Assembly (NCBI RefSeq): GCF_900230225.1
Contig: NZ_OCNH01000001.1
Location: forward strand, 1,302,001-1,366,000
Reading direction: 5' to 3'
Length of the DNA stretch: 64,000 nt
Origin: Spirosoma fluviale
GTDB taxonomy: Bacteria > Bacteroidota > Bacteroidia > Cytophagales > Spirosomataceae
Shown here in pieces: positions 9,160-17,178 of the stretch. The translations under genes were made by a program, and so were the position numbers. Below the pieces are notes generated by a model that was not told where the DNA came from, did not search any database, and saw only the letters and a list, made by a program, of their open reading frames with translations. Numbering within the stretch: position 1 is the first letter of the stretch; every line of letters starts with the position of its first letter.

Positions 9160-12100
9160 ATGAAAAACACCTTTACCGAGTACTACGTAAAAATTTCTGC
9201 TGCGTTGCCCGGCTTCCTGCTGGGAGCGGCCTTATGGCTGATGAGTGCCCTGAGTCTTCGGGCCCAAACAATTTATGTTACTCCTGGAGGAGCCGGTCAG
9301 CAAACCGGCGCTGACTGGGCCAACGCTCTGCCTGGCAGTCAGCTTCAACCTCAGTTGGCTGTTGCATCGCAAGGCGCCGAGTTTCGTCTGGCTGGTGGAA
9401 CTTATAAACCCACTAATACGGGTGATCGTACCCTTTCGTTCTCTATTCCGTCGGGTGTTAAGGTGCTTGGCGGCTTCGCAGGCAGTGGATCTAATCCCGA
9501 TCAGCGAGTCGACTTCGCCAATCCGGACCAACCCAGCAGTACTACCCTTTCAGGCGATATTGACAACGATAACCTGCTCGATGCCGAAAATTCCAATATC
9601 GTGGTTCAATTCAGGAGTGTCAATGAACAGACCCGACTGGATGGTGTCGTAATTACCGGTGGCTATGCGACCGTCTCAATTTTCTTTACGGGTTCAGTAG
9701 GGGGAGGAGCTATCTACAATAATGGTTATCAGGGAACCAGTAACCCTACCCTTCAAAATTGCGTATTTATCCAGAATTACACCTCCGGGAGGGGTGGGGC
9801 CGTCTTCAATGATGGCGGCTTACGTGGCTTTGCCAATCCTGTATTTACCAATTGCCGCTTCGCCAATAACCAGGCTAATCAGGGAGGAGCTATCTACAAT
9901 ACTGCCTATGCGGGCACCGCCAATCCAACCTTTATCAACTGCTCATTCCTGGCCAATACGGCTGCCAGAGGAGGGGCTATCTACAACTACGCTGAAGCGA
10001 ATGGCCCTTTCGGTCCCGGTGGTGCCGGTGAAAATCGGCCCCTGCTCGTAAACAGCGTGTTTCAGGCGAATACCGCTTCAGCTAATGGAGGGGTTATGTT
10101 TAACGAAACCCGAGGAGCCGGAAATCCAATAACTGAACCAACCTTGGTGAATTGTAGCCTGGTGGGTAACTCGTCTCCTCAGGGGGGCGCTTTCTATAAC
10201 ATAGCTACCCCTAATACAATCAACAATACCCAGATCTTTGCGCGGCCTTCTCTCTACAACAGCATTCTATGGAACAACGGGGGGACCAACACTACGGTTA
10301 ACATTATATTTAAGAACAACGCTGGTGGTACGAGTACCGGAGAAGGGTATATCTCACTTTACAACTGTTTGGTTGAGCCGGGTGCGAATAATTCACGTAA
10401 TACGGATCCACAAACGAAAGTGATTAACAGCTCTCCATTTGTGAGCGGATCGAGCGTACAGCTTTCTCCTTGCTCACCCGCGATTAATACTGGCAACAAC
10501 AGCTACTACACCGATCGCTCGGGCCCGTCAACCGACCTGGCAGGTAATCCCCGGATAGTAGGCGGCACCATCGACATCGGGGCCTACGAGTTCCAGGGCG
10601 CACCCGCTACGCCCCTGGCCATCACACAACAGCCCGCCAGCCAATCTACCGTGGTAGCGGGTACTACCGTTGAAACAACTGTGGGACTCAATGGACCAGC
10701 CGACAATTACGCCTGGTATAAAGATGGTGAATTAGTCCCCGGCCAGACCTCGGCTACCCTTAGGCTGACGAATGTGCAGACAACCCAGTCTGGTTCGTAC
10801 TCGCTGGTGGCCACGAGTGCCTGTAGCAGCGTTACCTCAACGGCTTTCAGTTTGACCGTCACTCCGCCCTTACCGGCTTCGCAGCGAGTGGCTCACCTGT
10901 GGCTCATTAACGCTGATAATAACCAGCCTATCCAGGAGATAATCGTCGGCCAGCAAATCGACCTCTCTCAACTGCCTACCCGTCGGATCAATATACAGGC
11001 CCGTACCGAACCAACAGAGGTGGGCTCCGTGGTCTTTCAGTTGAGCGGCCAGCAAACGCGTCAGCAAGTGGAAAACATTGCCCCTTACGCTTTATTCGGC
11101 GACGACAATAAAGGAAGCTACCTGCCCTGGACACCAGCTTTGGGAAGCTATACGCTCACGGCCACACCTTATTCGGAAGCGGGTGGCACCGGCACTGCCA
11201 GTACTCCGCTTACGGTGTCTTTCACGGTGGTCGAGCCGGTTAATCCCCAACGACTGGCTCATTTGTATCTCATCAATGCCGATACCGATCAACCTATTCA
11301 GGAACTGACCAATGGGCAACAACTGGATCTTTCCCTATTGCCCACTAAAAACCTGGCTATTCAGGCGGTTACCGATCCAACCGTAGTAGGCTCAGTGGTT
11401 TTTGCGTTGAGCGGTCAGCAGAGCCACCAACAGGTGGAGACGATTGCACCCTATGCCTTGTTTGGAGATAACCAAGGTGACTATTCCGGCTGGACACCAC
11501 CCCTCGGCAATTACACACTCACCGCCACGCCTTTTTCCGGAGCAGGCGGTACCGGGAGCATAGGTACGGCTCTGAGCGTCTCTTTTACGGTGATTGAGTC
11601 GACCATGCCCGCTCCCCAACGGCTGGCACATCTGTATCTGATCAACGCCGATACCGATCAGCCTATTCAGGAATTGACCGATGGACAGCAACTGGACCTT
11701 TCTAAGCTGCCTACTAAAAATCTGGCTATTCAGGCGGTTACCGAACCCGCAGTGGTAGGGTCGGTGGTGTTTGCGCTAAGTGGTCGGGAGAGTCGTCAGC
11801 AGGTGGAGACAATTGCGCCTTACGCTCTGTTTGGCGATAATCAAGGGGACTTCTTGAGCTGGACGCCGTCTTTAGGCTCCTACACGCTGAAAGCCACGCC
11901 CTATTCGAGTGTGGGTGGTACGGGTGTTGCGGGTACTCCCCTGAGTATTTCCTTCACGGTGATCAATCCGGCAGCAGCCCGACTGGGAGCGGAGCGAGCC
12001 GACTTGCCTACGGAAAAAAGTTGGCAGGTGCGGGTACTGGGCAATCCGGTTACGAACAATGAGGTGGTGGTAGAGGTCAGCGGTGCCCAGGGCCAGCCGC

Positions 12101-12276
12101 TGGTTTACTCGCTAACCGATGCCAGCGGGCGCAGCCTGCATACGCAGCAGGTGGATCAGGCGGGGGCCGTGGAGCAACAGCGGCTAAGTATAGGCAGTTC
12201 GGAAACCGGTGTATTGCTATTGCGGGTCAGCACCCCCACCCAAAGTCAGGTCATTAAAGTGCTCAAAGCAAACTGA
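9160..12276 (+). CDS. Secreted beta-helix protein with tandem modules and T9SS sorting domain
   Basis: This 1038-residue protein has an N-terminal signal peptide ending near SLRAQ (about residue 36). Residues about 40-480 form a right-handed beta-helix with repeated GGAIYN and NC.F motifs, as in choice-of-anchor Q or polymorphic outer membrane proteins. An Ig-like domain follows at about 490-570 (AWYKDGELVPGQ). Three tandem modules of about 122 residues begin near residues 575, 697 and 821, each with HLxLINAD and IAPYALFGD. The last 80 residues look like a type A T9SS sorting domain (SWQVRVLGNPV to VIKVLKAN). It is probably exported through the type IX system and anchored at the cell surface. 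A hairpin follows the stop. Confidence 0.87.
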   Translation: MKNTFTEYYVKISAALPGFLLGAALWLMSALSLRAQTIYVTPGGAGQQTGADWANALPGSQLQPQLAVASQGAEFRLAGGTYKPTNTGDRTLSFSIPSGVKVLGGFAGSGSNPDQRVDFANPDQPSSTTLSGDIDNDNLLDAENSNIVVQFRSVNEQTRLDGVVITGGYATVSIFFTGSVGGGAIYNNGYQGTSNPTLQNCVFIQNYTSGRGGAVFNDGGLRGFANPVFTNCRFANNQANQGGAIYNTAYAGTANPTFINCSFLANTAARGGAIYNYAEANGPFGPGGAGENRPLLVNSVFQANTASANGGVMFNETRGAGNPITEPTLVNCSLVGNSSPQGGAFYNIATPNTINNTQIFARPSLYNSILWNNGGTNTTVNIIFKNNAGGTSTGEGYISLYNCLVEPGANNSRNTDPQTKVINSSPFVSGSSVQLSPCSPAINTGNNSYYTDRSGPSTDLAGNPRIVGGTIDIGAYEFQGAPATPLAITQQPASQSTVVAGTTVETTVGLNGPADNYAWYKDGELVPGQTSATLRLTNVQTTQSGSYSLVATSACSSVTSTAFSLTVTPPLPASQRVAHLWLINADNNQPIQEIIVGQQIDLSQLPTRRINIQARTEPTEVGSVVFQLSGQQTRQQVENIAPYALFGDDNKGSYLPWTPALGSYTLTATPYSEAGGTGTASTPLTVSFTVVEPVNPQRLAHLYLINADTDQPIQELTNGQQLDLSLLPTKNLAIQAVTDPTVVGSVVFALSGQQSHQQVETIAPYALFGDNQGDYSGWTPPLGNYTLTATPFSGAGGTGSIGTALSVSFTVIESTMPAPQRLAHLYLINADTDQPIQELTDGQQLDLSKLPTKNLAIQAVTEPAVVGSVVFALSGRESRQQVETIAPYALFGDNQGDFLSWTPSLGSYTLKATPYSSVGGTGVAGTPLSISFTVINPAAARLGAERADLPTEKSWQVRVLGNPVTNNEVVVEVSGAQGQPLVYSLTDASGRSLHTQQVDQAGAVEQQRLSIGSSETGVLLLRVSTPTQSQVIKVLKAN

Positions 12277-12287
12277 TTCCGATTTTT

Positions 12288-12337
12288 TAATATTAGAAAG
12301 CCTTATTTCGACGTCGAAATAGGGCTTTCTAATATTA
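12288..12337 (+). terminator. Palindromic hairpin after the beta-helix gene
   Basis: The 24-base arms 12288-12311 and 12314-12337 pair around CG with one G-T pair, making an almost fully palindromic 50-base stem 11 bases after the stop. T runs lie on its left side rather than its right, so it could also act for minus-strand transcription. Use as a terminator is inferred from position. Confidence 0.6.
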
Positions 12338-12552
12338 GATAGGTTTTACAAATCTCACTGACAAATATATTCCTGTCTTTTGTAGACTGATTCCAGTGGC
12401 GGGCAACTTAGGTGGTACTATCAGAAGGATACACCAGGCATAAGGCCGTGCCACCGTTTTATAAAGAAAGAAGGATAAATTCTTCTGTCCAAAATCTCTG
12501 TTTCCCAAGTGATACTTCGATCACGTATATTCGTCTTATAATCAATACTGCA

Positions 12553-12723
12553 ATGGAAACACAAACCAAACCAATGACGGCCCGTGAAAAAATCCGCAAA
12601 CTTGTGGAAGTTAAAGAGCAAGTGCAGCGAGAAGCGCGGGAACGATACCAGACTGACCCTGAGTATCGGGCCGTATTCGAAAAGTTAAGAACGGAAATTG
12701 CCGAACAACGCAAAAATAAATAG
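12553..12723 (+). CDS. Small charged hypothetical protein (56 aa)
   Basis: From ATG 12553 the frame gives 56 mostly helical, highly charged residues (TAREKIRKLVEVKEQVQREA near the start, EQRKNK at the end). I do not recognise a family. A longer open frame begins at 12412, but its first 47 codons are unlike the rest and contain no better start. The gene overlaps the next one by 26 bases, in a different frame. Such tight overlap suggests translational coupling and a shared function. The size, charge and pairing would fit an antitoxin-like or chaperone-like partner, but that is only a guess. Confidence 0.55.
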   Translation: METQTKPMTAREKIRKLVEVKEQVQREARERYQTDPEYRAVFEKLRTEIAEQRKNK

Positions 12724-13201
12724 TTACAAATTTACCTGGATTGGTGGAGAACGAAATGTGTATGCTTTTACCACAAATGAAGACGTTGGCTATGAAATAA
12801 GGTTCGTACCATCGGCCTATTTATTCGTGGATTATGTCGATGGCCATGTGAATGCTTTCGAAATGGTAATCGCCGTGGCTGACAATCCCAATGGTAGTCG
12901 TTTACCCGCCGATCCGTTAACCGAACATACCATTCGGGCTATTTTCTATGATTTCTTTCGCTCGCTGGAGCACGTAATTATCTATATCTGTGATAGCGCA
13001 GATGGCCGGGAAAAAGCCCGCTTCCGAAAGTTTACGATGTGGTACTACCGCTACATTGCTAAAGACCTTTTCAATATGGATGCCTGGCTGCCTGACGGCG
13101 ACAGGGTTACTATTTTGTCAGGGATTTTGAGTACTAAACATCCTTATTTCAGTCAGTTTGTTGAACTCTTCAAAAACTTAAACGAAGCTGAAAAGGAGTA
13201 A
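12698..13201 (+). CDS. Hypothetical protein, DUF6169-like
   Basis: The 167-residue frame starts at TTG 12698 inside the preceding gene and has no ATG before its conserved-looking N-terminal strand (YKFTWIGG, then VYAFTTNEDVGYEIRF). The later part is helical (FYDFFRSLEHVIIYICDSAD, RKFTMWYYRY). The pattern Y.F.T..G..Y.VRF resembles the DUF6169 family of Bacteroidota as I remember it, with unknown function. The absence of an ATG means either a TTG start coupled to the upstream gene or a +1 frameshift joining the two. The stop ends one base before the stop of the convergent PLD gene. Confidence 0.62.
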   Translation: MPNNAKINSYKFTWIGGERNVYAFTTNEDVGYEIRFVPSAYLFVDYVDGHVNAFEMVIAVADNPNGSRLPADPLTEHTIRAIFYDFFRSLEHVIIYICDSADGREKARFRKFTMWYYRYIAKDLFNMDAWLPDGDRVTILSGILSTKHPYFSQFVELFKNLNEAEKE

Positions 13202-14554
13202 CTACACAGTCAGTAATTCCAGTTGTTCTTCCAATTGCTGCCGCTTTCCGGCGAAATACATCTCCCAATCGCTTAGCTGACTGATCAGTTGATACTCCTC
13301 CGATCCCTGCAAGGCCTGAACGTTTGTTTGTAGCTGTGTAGCAAGGGCTTGCAAGCGACTTCGCTCGTGTTTTAGTAATGCTTTCTCCGTGACTGTTTCG
13401 GAGCGGGGTATAAAGGTCTCTCCCCGTTCGAGGATTGTCAGAATCTCCGTTACACGTTTTAGATCGTTATGGTCATTGGCCGCTTTGAGTTCTGCAAATA
13501 GGGCCTCGGCCTGTTGTTTGAGGGCTTCGGCAACGACATCGGGGTGGCAAAGCTGGGCGGCTTTTCGAAACCTGCGTTTGAGGTCGCGCTGCTCGTCGGT
13601 CGTTAGATCGAAACGGGATTGCTGACGGGTTTCGGTGTATTCTCTGTTGAAGTTCGTGTAATCGGTCTCGGCTTCGGTGCGTTCATGTTCCGTGATCGCC
13701 TGCGCCCGACGGAGTTCGAGTATCTTTAAGATCAAGTCGCCGAGCCGGAGCGAATGTTGGACACTGAAGTCGTGGAGCAGTTTATCAATATCGGCTTTTT
13801 CCGCTTCCAGCGCCTGAATTTGTAGTTCCAGAATCCGAACCTCTATTTTTAGACCGCTTAGTTCTGCATCGATAAAAGCCGCCAGTGTTGTATGCTGTTT
13901 TCCGAATTGGTCAATCCGGCCAACGGCTTCGGCATACTGACCGCGCCGGAGCAGGGTTACTAGTTGCTCAAGGTCATCGGTGAGGTGTTGCTGGGAAAGT
14001 TTATCGATGTGTGGGCTAAGCTCTTCGGGTTCGTCCAGCGCAATGAGCGTCTTGATCAGGTCGAGCCGTTTGAGCACCTTGCCGAGGTCGATCGGGGCTT
14101 TGCCGGGGGCGGGAGCGTAGCGGTCGCGGAGTTGCCGGAATTCGGCTTTAAACTGGTTGGCCAGTGGCTCGGCTTCGGTCGAGATGGTAATGTTTTCGTG
14201 GTTTTGCCGGGCTTTGTAACTCCAGTTGAACGAACCGGTAATGACCGTATGGGTGTCGATTACGCAGAACTTGTTATGCATCAACGTATCCCCCTCGTCG
14301 CCCACACCAATGGCATACACGCACCCACCCGCCTGACGCAAGGTATCGAACGGCAAGCCACCCTCCCGAAAATTAATGGCATCGTTGGTAATCATCAACT
14401 CCACCGTAACGCCGTCTCTGGCCCGCTCGCAAAGGGTTTGAAACAAATCCCGATCCGTAAACCAGGCCACCGCCACAAACACGCTTTGGCGAGCTTGCCG
14501 TAATTCAGCCAGGATAGTTTCGTGGATTTGGGTGAAGTGGGCAGTAGTTTGCAT
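13202..14554 (-). CDS. PLD-like nuclease fused to coiled coil and J-domain
   Basis: Starting at ATG 14554 the protein has 450 residues. Residues about 5-140 form a single phospholipase D-type domain with one HKD motif (H93, K95, D100 in MHNKFCVID, then GSFNWS), as in Nuc, mitochondrial PLD and single-domain PLD nucleases that work as dimers. Residues about 230-310 are coiled coil. Near 325-375 is a J-like segment with the HPD triad at 337-339 (AAQLCHPDV) on two helices; the region is Arg- and Lys-rich. A second helical part ends the protein. One HKD per chain suggests a dimeric nuclease. The HPD triad suggests interaction with Hsp70/DnaK. It sits six bases from a toxin-antitoxin pair, in an accessory region. 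No signal peptide is seen. Confidence 0.83.
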   Translation of the reverse strand: MQTTAHFTQIHETILAELRQARQSVFVAVAWFTDRDLFQTLCERARDGVTVELMITNDAINFREGGLPFDTLRQAGGCVYAIGVGDEGDTLMHNKFCVIDTHTVITGSFNWSYKARQNHENITISTEAEPLANQFKAEFRQLRDRYAPAPGKAPIDLGKVLKRLDLIKTLIALDEPEELSPHIDKLSQQHLTDDLEQLVTLLRRGQYAEAVGRIDQFGKQHTTLAAFIDAELSGLKIEVRILELQIQALEAEKADIDKLLHDFSVQHSLRLGDLILKILELRRAQAITEHERTEAETDYTNFNREYTETRQQSRFDLTTDEQRDLKRRFRKAAQLCHPDVVAEALKQQAEALFAELKAANDHNDLKRVTEILTILERGETFIPRSETVTEKALLKHERSRLQALATQLQTNVQALQGSEEYQLISQLSDWEMYFAGKRQQLEEQLELLTV

Positions 14555-14568
14555 GGTGGGCAAATGCG

Positions 14569-14835
14569 TTAAGGGAAGAGTTTATAAATATCCCGCCGAT
14601 GGACAACACGGGCGAACTCAACGGTATCGCCATTTATAAACAAGCCAATTCGGTAATCACCAATCCGAATATGGTAGGCTGTTTTGAACCCCTTAAGCTT
14701 TTTTAGATTGACAACCACAGGCAATCCTGCGGCCTGTTCTACTTGTTCAATGGCATTTGCAATGTCGTCTTTGACGGATGGCATGCGAATCTTTTCTATA
14801 TCTTTTTCAAATTGGCTGAGGAAGATTACCTTCAT
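14569..14835 (-). CDS. RelE/ParE family toxin
   Basis: The 88-residue protein has the layout of the RelE/ParE fold: an N-terminal strand (MKVIFLSQFEKDIEKI), a helical hairpin, then KKLKGFKTAYHIRIGDYRIG, which is the conserved central strand pair with RIGDYRI, and a closing HRRDIYKLF. RelE members cut mRNA on the ribosome and ParE members poison gyrase; the sequence alone does not separate them. Its ATG overlaps the stop of the upstream antitoxin gene by four bases (ATGA, 14832-14835), the usual arrangement of type II modules. Confidence 0.88.
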   Translation of the reverse strand: MKVIFLSQFEKDIEKIRMPSVKDDIANAIEQVEQAAGLPVVVNLKKLKGFKTAYHIRIGDYRIGLFINGDTVEFARVVHRRDIYKLFP

Positions 14836-15032
14836 GACCGTCCCAACGCCTTGAAAATAGATTCCCGGCTAACCTGTTCGTTTCGATTGGCTTCCTGAAG
14901 TAAAATACCCAAGCCAATATCTTCCTTATCGTCCTCCTCGATAATGGTCGTTGCAATGTTGAGACGAGCAAGTAAGGCTGAAAGGAGTTCCAGTTCGGCA
15001 CCGTCCTTTGGCGTAATTAATAAGGATTGCAT
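14832..15032 (-). CDS. Antitoxin of the RelE/ParE module
   Basis: This 66-residue protein precedes the toxin with an ATGA overlap. It contains an N-terminal strand (MQSLLITPKDGAELELL), a helix, an acidic linker (IIEEDDKED) and a helical C-terminus that would thread onto the toxin. No clear HTH, AbrB or RHH motif is visible, so it belongs to the small acidic antitoxins common in Bacteroidota and Cyanobacteria. Size, order, overlap and charge support the assignment more than a specific family match. Confidence 0.78.
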   Translation of the reverse strand: MQSLLITPKDGAELELLSALLARLNIATTIIEEDDKEDIGLGILLQEANRNEQVSRESIFKALGRS

Positions 15033-15168
15033 GGTTAATAGGGGTTCTTTAAATGAATTTACGGATTTAAACGGTACAAGAAATTGCGGACTTGTAAAAA
15101 GGTTACTTTTATCACTCTGTAACGTTTAAACCAGACCTTTTCGCTACAAATACACGGTTTACAAGCCT

Positions 15169-15306
15169 ATGAAAACTACATCCAAGAAAGCCGTACACGG
15201 TACGATTACTAATCCCGGAACTGGGCCGTGGATTCGGGTAGACGGCAAGTGGTATACTAAAAATACTGATGGCGTTATCGTGCGGTACAATCCGCCAAAG
15301 AACTGA
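15169..15306 (+). CDS. Possible 45-aa protein
   Basis: ATG 15169 opens a 45-codon frame ending at TGA 15304. The peptide is basic and Gly/Trp/Tyr-rich (GPWIRVDGKWYTKNTDG in the middle), which is less random than most short frames here. It lies antisense to the downstream part of the nucleotidyltransferase remnant. No family is recognised, and it may not be expressed. Confidence 0.38.
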   Translation: MKTTSKKAVHGTITNPGTGPWIRVDGKWYTKNTDGVIVRYNPPKN

Positions 15307-15464
15307 ATCACCAGGTCAAGCTTATCGTTAGAAAAAATCAATAAATCAATATCACGATTCGGCCCGAAGCGTTCCGTGCAAAACCAACCCAAACGCATAG
15401 GCACGTTTTACTTGGTTTTGTTTCAGGATATGTGCGAATCCGGAATGGTTTTGGCTAAGGATGA
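15300..15464 (-). pseudogene. Frameshifted MNT-type nucleotidyltransferase remnant
   Basis: Reading the minus strand from 15464, the frame gives a helix, then VKRAYAFGLVLHGTLRAES, and stops at TGA (15353-15355). Removing one T at about 15354 continues the frame as DIDLLIFSNDKLDL. Together these give the minimal nucleotidyltransferase core FG...G..R..SDIDLLI found in MNT antitoxin partners of HEPN toxins. The usual Ser after FG is Leu here. No full-length gene or HEPN partner is present. The fragment overlaps the end of the AT-rich gene at 15455. Exact limits are approximate. Confidence 0.58.
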
Positions 15465-15814
15465 GTTAGAGAGTCATCACTTGGTGGGGAAGCGTTCTGA
15501 AGCTCGGTTAGCATTCTTATGTAACTTGAAACATCAAGGTTATTTAATTTCCCATCTTCAATTGTTTCCATGAGTGATTCAGTTGCTTTGGCTCGATATT
15601 CTTCTAAATTGAATTTCATGATAAGCTGAAAAAGTAATTCCGCATATCCAGCTTTATAATTTCTCAAATCGCTTAAGCCTTTTATTTGCGCCATTTTAAA
15701 AAAAATGTCAAAATTCTCTTTTAAATTTAAAAAGGCTTGTTTGTTTTTAATAGATAGAATTTTTGAGAAATCATCAATTCTTTGTTTTAATGCGTCAAAC
15801 TCATTAATATACAT
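15455..15814 (-). CDS. Hypothetical helical protein, AT-rich gene
   Basis: The 119-residue protein from ATG 15814 is almost entirely helical and rich in Lys, Phe, Asn and Leu (FDALKQRIDDFSKILSIKNK near the start). I recognise no family. The coding sequence is much more AT-rich than the flanking genes, and so is the 178-base gap upstream. This suggests recent acquisition with the WG-repeat gene next to it. The gene may be a remnant of a larger locus. Confidence 0.5.
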   Translation of the reverse strand: MYINEFDALKQRIDDFSKILSIKNKQAFLNLKENFDIFFKMAQIKGLSDLRNYKAGYAELLFQLIMKFNLEEYRAKATESLMETIEDGKLNNLDVSSYIRMLTELQNASPPSDDSLTHP

Positions 15815-15992
15815 AAATCTATGTTTTAAGTGAACGTGTTAATAAGACGAAACTTTATTTCTATCTATTCAGTTGAGTTAATTTTTTGGTTTTAAACTTT
15901 TTGAATTTTATTTTATTAAAGTGAGTTTTTTTACTTAAAAATGAGTTAGATCGAATTTGATTTTTATGAACTTGACTAATGATTTGGGTCTG
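15815..15992. other. AT-rich intergenic segment
   Basis: Very AT-rich, with long T and A runs. No gene or clear hairpin is seen. It lies between two AT-rich minus-strand genes and could hold the promoter of the 119-residue protein. Confidence 0.5.
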
Positions 15993-17159
15993 TTATTCTT
16001 CCCAATATTCAACCCCTAATTCATCTAAATATCCGCCATTGCTCCAATCAAAGCATATTTTTCCAACATGAGCGTAAGCAAGACCATCTTTAAATTCATA
16101 ATGGTTAATACAATGATAAATAGTTGGGATCTTTAAATCCCCTTTTCTATTGATACAACCATACTGATTATCTTTTGAAACGACTGCTAGTTTACCCATA
16201 AATCCGTAAACTATTGCAAAATCAAAACAATCAATAACAAAATTATTATTTGTATCTATAAAGCCTCGTTCTCTATTACCGTCCCAATAATATACAAAAG
16301 CTAGACCATTATTGAAAGATTCTACTCTGCCACTTCGTAATGGAGAGATGAAATTGCCTAATTTGTTAACATGTCCATATTTGCCTTTATATTTAACAAC
16401 TGCTAAACCATTACTAAAGTTTTCTGCCTTTTCGCAAACGAAGTCGATCACTAAGTTGCCTTTTGTGTCAATATACCCCCATTTATTATTTTTGCTAACT
16501 GCTGCAAGATCTTCACAAAAATCATGACAATAATCAAAGTCGGGAGAAATGCATATCTCTCCTTGTGAATCAATAAAGCCATATTTTTTACCTACTTGAA
16601 CACATGCCATTCCATTAGAAAAATTACCTGCATGAGCAAATTCCTGTGAAGTTACATAACGCCCATCTTTGTAAATATAACCCCATTTTGCGCTTTTCTT
16701 TATTTTAGCGATCCCTTCGTAAAATCTTGGAAAATACTCCCATGTGTAGTAATAATCGTTCAACTTGATGTCTAATGGGAGAAGATCACCATTTATATTA
16801 AGAAGATGTATTATGCCATTTCGTTGAACTGAAATAATTCCTTCATTTGCCCAACCAATTGCAGAAAATTGTAAAGGTGCTATTAGCGCCCCCTTATTAT
16901 TTAATAAAACGTATCTACTGTTCTTTTGTACGGCCCCAAATCCACTACAAAGTGGTTCTGTGCGGTCATAAATACAATCAATCACAATATTCTTATTCCG
17001 ATCACAGTACCCCCATTTACTCCCCTTTCGATACGGAATCAAAAACGGTTCTTCGGGTTTAGCTAATAGTTTATCCGTCAGCGCCAGTTGGCTGGAGACG
17101 CGGGCGAGGGCTGGGGACTGGCTGGTTTTAACGAGGGCGGTGGTAGGATTTTCGGGCAT
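15993..17159 (-). CDS. WG-repeat protein
   Basis: The 388-residue protein consists of about eight to nine WG-type repeats from residue 40 onward, each with KWGYID..G or KYGFIDSQG followed by a hydrophobic segment and an FSNGLA-like turn. These repeats are common in Bacteroidota and appear in cytoplasmic and surface proteins as binding scaffolds, with no fixed activity. There is no signal peptide; the N-terminal 40 residues are a Pro/Ala/Thr-rich lead. The gene body is AT-rich, but the last 100 bases at its 5' end (about 17050-17159) return to the GC-rich style of the flanks, suggesting a junction. It follows the zeta toxin by 19 bases and may be in its operon. Confidence 0.86.
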   Translation of the reverse strand: MPENPTTALVKTSQSPALARVSSQLALTDKLLAKPEEPFLIPYRKGSKWGYCDRNKNIVIDCIYDRTEPLCSGFGAVQKNSRYVLLNNKGALIAPLQFSAIGWANEGIISVQRNGIIHLLNINGDLLPLDIKLNDYYYTWEYFPRFYEGIAKIKKSAKWGYIYKDGRYVTSQEFAHAGNFSNGMACVQVGKKYGFIDSQGEICISPDFDYCHDFCEDLAAVSKNNKWGYIDTKGNLVIDFVCEKAENFSNGLAVVKYKGKYGHVNKLGNFISPLRSGRVESFNNGLAFVYYWDGNRERGFIDTNNNFVIDCFDFAIVYGFMGKLAVVSKDNQYGCINRKGDLKIPTIYHCINHYEFKDGLAYAHVGKICFDWSNGGYLDELGVEYWEE

Positions 17160-17178
17160 GGCGGGTGGAGTAGCTCAC

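Noticed and set aside
15159..15404. 81-residue minus-strand frame
   Set aside because: Only its DIDLLIFSN part is meaningful, as the second half of the frameshifted nucleotidyltransferase; the rest is antisense to the 45-residue frame.
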